Source: Candidatus Omnitrophota bacterium
Lineage (GTDB): Bacteria; Omnitrophota; Gorgyraeia; Aquiviventales; Aquiviventaceae
DNA length: 43,471 nucleotides
Direction: 5' to 3'
NCBI GenBank assembly: GCA_020057015.1
Contig: JAGVGS010000107.1
Coordinates: forward strand, 1 to 43,471
Positions within the stretch are counted from its first letter, which is position 1, and each line of letters starts with the position of its first letter. This document shows, piece by piece, positions 24,701-36,700 of this stretch. Position numbers and translations under genes: made by a program. The notes below the pieces were generated by a model. It worked only from the letters and a program-made list of their open reading frames with translations, made no database searches and was not told where the DNA came from.

Positions 24701-27700
24701 GGCACACCGTATGCCTGGACGCTGCCGGACAGTCTGAGCAATGCCGCCCGTATTCAGGTGCGTACGGTGGATCAGCCCTTGGTCATTTATGATGATTCGG
24801 ATGCTGACTTCTTCCTGAAGGGGTCGCTCACCGTCACTGCGCCGAATACAGCGGTGACCTGGTACCGGGGGGATATCCAAAACGTGACCTGGACGCGCGC
24901 CGGGACAACCGGTGCGATGACCGGCAATGTTGACATTCATTACACCCCGGACAATGGGTCCAATTACTACGCGATCAGCGTGAACAACGTGCTGGCCAGC
25001 GCCGGCACCTACCCTTGGACCATTCCGACCGATGCGCCGAACGATACCGTGCAAAGCGATACGGTCAAGGTGCGCGTGCGTCTCTCGAGCGACACCGTCG
25101 TGTCCGATGAATCCAACGTCACCTTTAAGATCAAGCCTCGGCTGACCCTCACCGCGCCCAACACCAACGTTGCGTGGATCGTGGGCACCTCGCAGAACAT
25201 CACGTGGACCACGGCCGGCAGCGTGCCTAAGGTGAAGCTGAGCTATTCCACCACCGGGGGCAGTCCCTACGCGAACAGCATCGTGGCGGATCTGAGCAAC
25301 GTGAACAGCTATGCCTGGACGATTCCCGATGCCATTGGCACCCAACTGCGCGTGCTGGTGGCGAAAGACACGCCGGTGGATCCGGATAGTGCCGTGGAAG
25401 ACTTTTCCGATGCGGACTTTGAGATCAAGGGGTCGCTCACGCTGACGTCACCGAACCTGGGGACCGAGGTCTGGATCGTGGGCAGCTCGCAGAACATTAC
25501 CTGGACCAAGACCGGCAGCCTCACCGGCAATGTGAAGCTGTATTACTCCACGGACGGCGGGAGCACGTATGTGGGCGACCCGGCTAGCCCCTTTGCCACG
25601 GTGGCCGTGACCGCCGGCAGCTACGCCTGGACGATTCCGGACGCCATCGACAACGACCTGAAAGTCAAGGTCGTGTATGTTAACGACACGGCGGTGGCCG
25701 ATGCCTCAAACGCCGTCTTTACGGTGAAGGGGTCACTCACCATTACCGCACCCAACACCGGCACCGAGATCTGGGATGTGAACACCTTGCACAACATCAC
25801 CTGGACCAAGACCGGTACCATCGGCAATGTGGATTTGAGCCTCTCGCTGGATGGCGGGACCGATGGCTATGCGACGTCGATCGTCACCGGGGTGACCTCC
25901 ACCTCGCCGTATGCCTGGACGATCCCGAGCAACACCACCTTGACGGTCCAAGCCCGCGTGAAGATCGCACCCGTGACCGCCGCCCAGGCCGCGGCCGACA
26001 CCTCGGATGCCAACTTTCGCCTGCGCGGCAGCTTTACCCTAACCGCACCGAGCGGGCCGGAGAACTGGATCGTGGGGGCCTCCCAGAACATCACGTGGAC
26101 ATCGCTTGGCGGCATAGCCAACGCGAAGCTGGAATATTCCCGTGATAGCGGCAGCGACGGCTATCCGTATCTCATCACCGCCTCCACCCCGGCCGGGGCA
26201 GGCAGCTACGCTTGGACCGTGGGCTGGGCAGCGGCGGATGCGGATAAGACCAACAGCAGCACCATCCGCGTGCGGGTCTCGGATGCCGCGACCGCGGACG
26301 TCAACGACACCTCGGATGCGGACTTTACCATCCGCGGCTCGCTGGCGCTGACCGCCCCGAACGGCGGCGAAAACTGGCTGGTCGGCAGCAGCCAGAACAT
26401 CGCTTGGACCCGCACTGGGAAAATCCCGAACGTGAAGCTGGTGTATTCGGTGGATAGCGGGGTCGATGGGTATCCTGAATCAACACCCAATCAAACGATT
26501 GTTGGCTCCACCTCTGGCGAAGCGCTCAGCTACGCCTGGACGATTCCGGATAAAATCGGCACCGCGCTGCGGGTGAAGATCTATGACCTGAGCAGTGTCT
26601 CGGCGACGCCGGATACCTCGAATGCGGACTTTACCATCCGCGGCTCGCTAGCCGTGACCGCGCCCAACGGTAGCGAGAGCTGGACCTATGGCGGGGCAGC
26701 CCAGAACGTGACCTGGACGCTCAACGGCACGGTCACTGGGAATGTGAAGCTCTATTACTCCAACAACGGCGGCAGCAGCTATATGGGGGATCCAGGTACG
26801 CCCTTTGCCACCGTAGCCGCCTCGGCCGGGACCTATGCCTGGACGATTCCGGATGACCTCACCACGCAGGCTCGCGTGAAAATCACTCACGCCGGCAGCC
26901 CTACGGCGGATCCGGACGAGTCGAACGCCAACTTTACCATCAAAGGGGTATTGGTTTTGGTTGCCCCCAACGGCGGGGAGGACTGGCGCGCGGATGAGAG
27001 CCAGAACATCACCTGGACCCGCACCGGCACCATCGCCCTGGTGAACCTGTACTACTCCACCAACAGCGGCGGCACGTATCCGGTGACGATTGCCAGCGCT
27101 GTGAACGGCGGCAACCTGAGCCGCGCGTGGACGATCCCCAACACCCTGAGTGTCACCACCGCGCGCGTCAAGATCGAAGACAATGGCAATACCGCGGTGC
27201 TGGATACCTCGGATGCTGACTTCATCATCAAGCCGAAGCTTACTTTGCTGACCCCGAACGGCAGCGAAGTCTGGTACGTAAACAACAACACCGATGACAT
27301 TACCTGGACCACGAACGGCACGGTGGCGGAAGTGAACCTGAAGTACGCCACCGATGGGAGCACGTTCAGCAACCCGATCGCGACGCAGTTGGCCAACATC
27401 AACGCGTATGACAACTGGGTGATTCCCGATGCGCTCAGCACGACGGTGAAGGTGCGGGTGGAGAGCTTCACCGATGCGGCGAACGTGTCCGACGTCTCCA
27501 ACGCCGACTTCACGATCCGCGGCGCCATCACCGTGACCGCGCCCAACACGAACGTCACGTGGATTGTCGGCGACTCACAAAACGTGACCTGGACCAAGGT
27601 CGGCAGCCTCACCGGCAACGTCAATCTCTACTACTCGACGAATGGCGGCAGCAGCTACCTGGGCGACCCCGGCACGCCATTTGCTACTCCCACGGTGGCT

Positions 27701-30700
27701 TCGGGTAGCTATGCCTTGACGATTCCCGATGCGATCGGCAGCAACCTGAAGGTGAAAGCGGTTCTGGCGAATAACACCAGTGTGACCGATGAATCCAACA
27801 CGGCCTTTACCGTGAAGGGCTCGCTCATCATCAGCGCGCCTAACGGCGGAGAAGTCTGGGATGTGAACACCCTGAACAACATCACCTGGACCAAAACCGG
27901 CACCATCGGCAACGTGGATTTAAGCCTCTCGCTCGATGGCGGCACAGACGCCTACGCAACCTCGATTGTCACGGGGATCTCAGCCACCTCGCCCTATGCC
28001 TGGACCATTCCGAGCAACACCACCTTGACAGCCCAAGCCCGCGTGAAGATCGCACCCGTGACCGCAGCCCAGGCCGCAGCCGACACGTCCGATGCCAACT
28101 TCCGCCTCCGCGGCAGCTTTACCCTGACCGCGCCCAACGGCGGCGAGCCCTGGATCGTGGGGGCGGCCAATAACGTCACCTGGACGCTGCTCGGCGGCAT
28201 GGTCAACGCCAAGCTCGAATACACGCGTGATGGCGGCTCTACGTATCACACCATTGTGGCCTCGACTGCCGCCGGCTCAGGCAGCTATGCCTGGACCGTG
28301 GACTGGGCCAACAGCGATAACAGCAAACAGGTGTTGAACAGCAATACCATGCGCGTGCGGATATCCGACGCAGCGGATGTCACGGTGCAGGATAGCTCCA
28401 ACGCGAACTTTACGGTGAAGGGGAGCCTCACCCTGGCGGCCCCCAACGGTGGCGAGAACTGGCTGGTAGGCGGGGCACAGAACATCACTTGGACCCGCAC
28501 CGGGTATCTGCCGAACGTGAAGCTGGAGTATTCAACGGACGGCGGTTCCACCTATCCCAACGAAATCGTAGCCTCGACGTCAGGAGAGGCCCTGAGCTAT
28601 GCATGGACCATCCCGAACGCCATTGATAATGATCTGCGCGTGCAAGTCACCGATTTGAGTGCGGTGGCGGCTGCTGCGGATGTGTCGAATGCCAATTTCA
28701 CGATCCGCGGCGCGCTGACGCTTACCTCGCCCAACGGCGGCGAGCAGCTCGGGATTGCCGGCAGCCACAATATTACCTGGACCCGCACCGGGACGGTCAC
28801 CGAAAACGTGAAACTGGTGTACTCGACCGACGGGGGCTCGACCTATCCGGAACCAAGCAAGGTGATCGTCTCGGATGTCGTCGCCGCAACGCAGACCTAT
28901 GCCTGGACGGTTCCCGATGCCCCGACGATCCAGGCCCGCGTGAAAATCATCCACACGCCGGTGGCGACTCCGCTGGCCGACCCTGATGAGTCCAACGCCA
29001 ACTTCAGCATCAAAGGGACTCTGACCATCGTCGCCCCGAATGGCGCCGAGACGTGGAAGAGCGGCGAGTCGCGCAACATCACCTGGACCCGCGGCGGCAG
29101 CATCGCTAGCGTCAGGTTGAGCTACTCGAAGGACAGCGGAGCGACGTTCCCGACCCAGATCATCGCCTCTACGGCCGGCGCCGACCTGGCTTATGGCTGG
29201 ACCGTGCCGGATGTCGTGACGGCGGCGGATCGCACGAAGATTCGGGTGAAGATCGAGGATGTAGGTGATCCCACGGTGAGCGACACGTCCAACGCCGATT
29301 TCACGATTCGGCCCCAACTGACGTTGACGGCCCCCAACGGCGGCCAGACCTGGCTCGTGGGCGCTTCGCAGAATATTACGTGGACAAAGAACGGCAGCAT
29401 TCCGAACGTGAAACTCGTCTACTCGACCGATAGCGGCAGCACCTACCCTGAAGCCGCCCCTGATAACACGATTACGGGCTCCACGCCCGGGGCTGACCTG
29501 TCGTTTGCTTGGACCGTGCCGGATAAGGTGGGCACGCTGCTGCGCGTGAAGATCGTGCAGACCGATGATGCCGCGGTGGTGGACACGTCGGATGGCGATT
29601 TCGCCATCAAGGGCTCGCTCGCACTGACCTCACCCAACGGCGGGGAAACTTGGCTCGTCAACGAGTCGCGGGCCGTGACCTGGACCCGCGTGGGCACCAC
29701 GGGCACGATGGCCGGCAACGTTGAGCTGGCCTACTCGATCAACGGGGGCACCGGCTACGGGGCCGCGTTTGCCACCCCGCTGGCCAGCGCCTTAACCTAC
29801 GCCTGGACCGTGCCCGATGCCATTGGTACCCAGCTGCGGGTGCGCGTGCGGGCCGAAGGGGACACCTCGGTCAGCGATGAGTCAAATGCCAACTTCACCA
29901 TCAAGGGTATCCTGGCGCTCACCGCCCCGAATGGTGGTCAGACCTGGGGGGTGGGGACCACGCCCAACATCACCTGGACCCGCACCGGCTCGATTACCAA
30001 TGTGAAGCTCGACTACTCGGTCGATAGCGGCGGCAGCTTCCCCAACGCCATTATTGCCTCGACCGATGCGTCCACCGGGACCTATGCCTGGACCGTGCCG
30101 GCGGGGGCTGTGCTGTCCACGCAAGCGCGCGTGCGGGTGACGGACGCCGCTGATGCCGCGGTGGCGGATGATTCGAATGCCGATTTCAATCTGGTGGGCG
30201 TGCTCGTACTGACGGCCCCCAACGGCGGGGAGATTTGGGCCTATAACACGTCGCAGAACGTCACCTGGACCCGCAGCGGCAATATCAGCAACGTGAAGTT
30301 GGAGTATTCCACCAACGGCGGCTCCAGCTACCCGAACGTGATCATCGGCTCGACCGCGGCCGCCACGCAGTCCTACACCTGGACCGTGCCCAATGAGCAC
30401 AGCGCCACGGTGCGCGTGAAGGTCTCGGATGCGGCGGCGGCGTTTACCGGCATTGTCAGTGACACCTCAAACGCGAATTTCAAGATTCGCTCGGGCTTGA
30501 CCCTGAGTGCGCCGGATGGCGGCGAGGTGTGGACCGTGGGCTCGGCGCAAAGCGTCGGCTGGGGTAGCTCCGGCACGGTGAACAATGTGATGCTGGAGTA
30601 CTCCACGAACGGCGGCTCGAGCTACGATTTCTTGGTGACCAACTCCGCTCCCAATACCGGGTCCTACAGCTGGACCGTGCCGGACGCGATCGGCACTTCG

Positions 30701-33700
30701 GTGCGGGTGAAGATCACTGATGCGGAGGATGCGGCTGCCTCGGATGCCTCGAATGGCAACTTCAAGATCCGCGGTTCGTTGACCTTAGGCGCGCCCAACG
30801 GGGGCGAGCAATGGGGCATTGCGACCTCCAAGAACGTCACCTGGACACGCAACGGCTCCATTGCGAATGTGAAGCTCGACTACTCGCTGAATGGCGGCAC
30901 AGACTATGACGGTTCGATTGTCGCCTCGACCGCGGCCGCGGCCGGCACCTATGCGTGGACCATTCCAGACTTTCCGACTGCGACCGCGCGCGTGAAAGTC
31001 GCCGACGCTGCTGATGCGCTGCTGGTCTTCGACACCTCGAATGCCAACTTCAGCATCAAGGGCTCCGTCAACGTGACCGCGCCCAACGGCGGCGAGACCT
31101 GGATTGTCGGGGCAGACAACAATGTCACCTGGACCAAGTTTGGCTCTATTAGCAGCGTGGAGATCCGCTACTCCGAGAACAACGGGTCGACTTGGCCCGC
31201 TGGCAATATCATTGTCGGCTCCACCAGCGCGGCCGCCGGGACCTATACGTGGACGATTCCAGACAAGATCGGCAATAGTGTCCTCGTGCGGATTACGGAT
31301 ACGGCCGACACGAGCACCCTGGATGACTCCAATGCGGTGTTCAGTATCAAGGGGTCATACGCGTTGACCTCACCGAATGGCAGCGAAACGTGGGTCGTGG
31401 GCGAGAGCCGCAACATTACTTGGACGAAGACCGGGACCTTGGGGAATGCCAAGTTGGAAATGTCGGTGAACGGGGGCAGCGTCTACCCGACAGAAATAGT
31501 CAATCCGGTTGCCTCAGTCGACGGCACCTATGGCTGGACCGTGCCGGACGCCATTGGGACGCAGGTGCGGGTGAAAATCACCCTCTTGTCCGACACCGCG
31601 GTCAATGATGCTTCGAGTGGAAACTTCACCATTAAGGGGTCGTTGACGCTCAACGCGCCCAATGGTGGTGAAGTGTGGACCGTAGGCAGCAACCAGCCCA
31701 TCACGTGGTCCCGCGTGGGGTCGATCGCCAACGTGAAGCTGGTGTACTCCACGGATGGTGGCGTGAGCTATCCAGAGGTGGGTCCGGACAACACGATTGT
31801 GGCTTCGACTGCGGCCGCGGCGGGCAGTTATTCCTGGACGATTCCCGATGCCATTACCACGACCGCGCGCGTGAAAGCGATCGATTTCTCGGATGCCTCG
31901 GTCAGCGACACCTCGAATGCCAATTTCAAGATCGCCGGCTCCCTCGCGCTGACCGCGCCCAACGGCGGCGAAGCCTGGCTCATCGGGGGCAGCCAGAACA
32001 TTACGTGGACCAAGCAAGGCGCCATCGCCAATGTGAAGTTGGAGTATTCGACCAATAGCGGAGGGGCCTATCCGAACGAAATCATTGCCTCGACCTCGGC
32101 CGCGGCCGGCACCTATGCCTGGACCATCCCGGATGCGCCGAGCACTGCCGTGCGGGTGAAGATCACCAACACCTCAGACTCCACGGTCAATGATGCCTCC
32201 AACGCGGACTTCAATATCCGCGGGACGCTGACCGTGGTCGCTCCGAATGGCAGCGAAGTGTGGACCGTGGGCGAGAGCCGTAACATCACCTGGAGCAAGA
32301 CCGGCTCGATCAGCAACGTGGAGCTGCGCTACTCCACGAACAGCGGCAGCAGCTACCCGACCGTCATCGTGGCATCCACCGCGGCCAGTGCCCTCAGCTA
32401 TGCCTGGACCGTGCCCGATGCCATTAGCACGACGGCGCGGGTCAAAATCACTGATACCACGGACTCCGCGGTGACAGACACCTCGAATGCCGACTTCAAA
32501 ATCCGAGGCGCGTTGTTGGTGACGGCGCCCAACGGCGGCGAGACCTGGATTGTGGGCGCTGCCCAGAACATCACCTGGACTCGTACCGGGTCGATTGCCA
32601 ATGTGAAGCTGGACTACGCTACCGATGGCGGGATCGGGTATACCAATCCGATTACCGCCTCTACCGCAGGGGCCGCAGGCACGTATGCCTGGACGATTCC
32701 TGATGCGATCGGCAACCAGGTGCGGGTGCGCATCGGCGATGCGGCCGATGACAACAATGTGTACGACATGTCGGACAACAACCTCACGATCAAGGGCGCG
32801 GTGACCTTGAACGCGCCCAACGGCGCCGAGAGCTGGATCGTGGGCGCTTCGCAGAACATCACGTGGAGCAAAAGCGGCACCTTGGGCAACTGCAAGCTGG
32901 AATACTCCACCACTAGTGGTGCCGCCTACCCCAACGAAATTGTAAACCCGATCGCGTGTGCGACCCTCACCTATGCCTGGACCATCCCGGATGCGATCTC
33001 GGCAGGGGTGCGGGTCAAGCTGACGAACCTGGTCGATACCGGCGTGAGCGATGCCTCGAATGCGGACTTCAACATCAAAGGCTCGTTGACGCTCACCAGC
33101 CCCAACGGCAGCGAGACGTGGCTGGTGGGTGAGACCCGCAGCATCACGTGGACCAAGACCGGCTCGATTGCCACCGCGCGACTGGACTACTCCACCAATG
33201 GCGGGGTGGCGTATCCGAACGTGATCACCGCCTCGACCGGTGCCGGGGGACTCTCGTTCTTGTGGACCGTGCCGGATAACATGTCCACCAACGTCAAGGT
33301 GCGCATCCGCAATGTCGATGACACCACGGTAGAGGATGAATCCAACGCCAGCTTCAAGATCGCCGGATCCTTCACGCTGAATTCGCCCAACGGGGCGGAG
33401 AAGTGGCCGGCCGGCTCGCTGCAGTCGCTCACCTGGAGCAAGACCGGTTCTATTGCGAATGCGAAGTTGGAACTCTCGACCGATGGGGGCAGCACCTATC
33501 CCACGTTGATTGTGGCCACGACCCCAGCGAGCAATTTGAGCTATGCCTGGACGTTGGGCTCGGCCACGAGCACCCAATGCCGCGTGAAGATCACGGACGT
33601 GTCGGACTCGGGGGTGAACGACGCTACTAATGCGAACTTTAAGATCATGGGCGGGTTTAGCCTCACTGCGCCGAATGGCGGCGAAGTCTGGGTGGTGGGC

Positions 33701-36700
33701 AGCAGCCAGAACATCACCTGGACCACCAGCGGGACGGTCGCCAATGTGAAGCTGGACTACTCGACCGATGGGGGTGCTAGCTACCCGAACGTGATCACGG
33801 CCTCGGTGACCAACACCGGCTCCTACGGGTGGACGATTCCTGATGCGATTGGCACGACCCTGCGCGTGAAGGTCGAGGACGTGCTCGATATTGATGCGAA
33901 GGATGAGTCCGATGCCAACTTCAAGATCAAGGGCTCGGTGACCGTGACCGCGCCCAATGGTGGTGAGCTGTGGGATGTTGGCGCGAGTCAAAACATCACG
34001 TGGACCAAGACCGGCACCATTGCCAACGTCAAGATTGAGTTCTCCACCGATGGCGGCACCAACTACCCCGGCGGCGGGCAAGTGATCGCCAATTCATTCA
34101 ACGCCGGAGCGTTCAGCTACAGCTGGACGGTGCCGGACTATATTTACACCACCCTGCGCGTGCGGCTGACTGATGTCGGCGATGCGACGGTGGTGGATCA
34201 GTCCAACAACAACTTCACGGTGCGTGGGGCCTTCACGCTCACCGCGCCGAATGGCGGAGAAAAGTGGAAAGTCGGGGCAACGCAAGTCATCAGCTGGACC
34301 ACGTTTGGGACGATTCCCAATGTGAAGCTGGAGTACTCCAGCAACGGCGGCACGGACTACAGCAACATTGCGGCCTCCGCGGCCAACACCGGCACGTATA
34401 ACTGGACCCTACCTAACGCGATCTCGACCACCGCAAAGGTACGGGTCTCCAATGCAGCCGATGCCGGTACGCTGGATGTCTCGAACGCCAACTTTAAGAT
34501 TATGGGGAACTTCACGGTCACGGCGCCGGATGGCGGCGAAGTGCTGACTGCGGGCAGCAGCTATAACGTCACCTGGACGAACCAGGGCACGGTGTCCAAC
34601 GTCGAGCTGAAATACTCCACCAATAGCGGCGGGGCCTACGGCAATACCATCGTGGGCTCGGCTTCGAACACTGGAACCTATAGCTGGACGGTGCCGGATG
34701 CGATCTCCTCCACCCTGCGGGTGCGGGTGGCTGACGCAACCGATGCGACCGATGCGTTTGATACCTCCAATGCGGACTTCAAGATTCGCGCCGGGTTTAC
34801 CCTGACCGCACCCAATGGGAGTGAGGCCTGGACCGTCGGCACGGCGCGCAATGTGACATGGACCACCGCCGGCACGGTGGCCAACGTGAAGCTCGAGTAC
34901 TCCATCAACGGCGGCACCGATTATGTCAATATCATCGGCTCAACGGCCAACAGCAGTCCCTATAGCTGGACAATTCCCGATGCGATTACCACCGCCGGCC
35001 GGGTGCGGGTCTCGGATGTGAATGACAGCACGGCCAATGATGCCTCGAATGCGAACTTCAAGATCCAAGGGGTGCTCACCATGACCGCGCCCAACGGCGG
35101 GGAGAAGTGGACCGTCAACAGCGCCCGGTCGGTGAGCTGGGACCGCGTCGGATCCATTGCGAACGTGAAACTCGACTTCTCCACGAACGGCGGCTCGATC
35201 TACGCGCCCATTATCGCCTCCACCGCGAACACAGGGACGTATGCCTGGACGATTCCAGATAGCGTCTCGACCGACTGTTTGGTGAAGGTGACCGACACCA
35301 ATGATGCGACGGTGACCGATGCCTCCAACGCGGCCTTCAAGATTCAGGCCGGCTTTGTGGTGACCGCGCCCAACGGCGGCGAGGTGTGGGGCATCGGCTC
35401 AGCCCGCACGATTGCATGGACGACCAATGGAACCGTGGCTTTTGTCAAGATCGACTACTCTACGGATGGCGGGACTAATTACACCAACCAGATTACGACG
35501 TCTACCGCCAACACGGGGACCTACAACTGGACCATCCCGGATGCGATCTCTGGGACGGTGCGGGTGAAAGTCTCCCAAACCACGGATGCCGAGGCGTTTG
35601 ACACTTCGGATGGCAATTTCCGCATCCGTATCAGCGTGGCCTTGGTGGCCCCCAATGGGGCCGAGGTCTGGCGCGTGGGCCAGTCGCGCAACGTCACCTG
35701 GTCAATCAGCGGCACGATTCCCAACGTGAAGCTGCAGTACTCCCGCGATGGGTTCAATGCGGATCTGCAAACCATCAACATCAGTGCGCCCCAAACCGGC
35801 AGTTACGCCTGGACGATCCCGGATGCCATCTCCAACACGGTGCGCGTGCGCGTCAGCGACCCCAATGACATCGGGGCCTTGGATGACTCGAACGCCGACT
35901 TTAGGATCATTGCGAACTTTACCGTGACGGCGCCGAATGGCAGCGAGCAATGGACGGTCGGCAGCGCGCAAACCGTCACGTGGACGTCCGCAGGCTCGGT
36001 GTCCAATGTCAAGCTCGAGTACTCCACCAACTCGGGCGGGTCATGGAACCCCCTCCTGGGTTCCACCCCGAATGACGGTACCCAGGGCTGGACCGTGCCC
36101 GATGCGATCAGTGCCAATGCGCGTTTGCGCGTCAGCGACCCGGCCGACAGCACGTCAGATGATACCTCGGACAATGACTTCAAGATCCGGGCGTTCTTTG
36201 CCCTCAGCGCGCCCAATGGCAGCGAAATCTGGACGGTGAATGAGAGCCGCAACATCACGTGGACGAACACCGGCACGGTGCCCAATGTGAAGCTGGAGTA
36301 TTCCACGGATGGCGGCGCGAACTACAACCAAACCATTGCGGCCTCAACGGGTAATACGGGCACGTATGCCTGGACCGTGCCGGATGCCATTTCCACGACC
36401 GTGCGGGTCAAGGTGACGTCCACTACCGATGTGGATGGCAATGATGCCTCGGATGCGAACTTCAAGATCCGCGGCGCCTTTAATCTCACGGCGCCCAACG
36501 GGGCAGAGAACTGGAAGATTGCCAACAACCACACCATCACCTGGACAACCACCGGCACGATGGCCAACGTCAAGCTCTCCTACTCGACCAACGGAGGGGC
36601 CGCGTTCCCGAACACCATCATCGCCTCGGTGGCGAACACCAATAGCTACGTGTGGAATGTGGCCGATGCGCCCACCACGGCCGGCCGCGTGCGGGTGGAA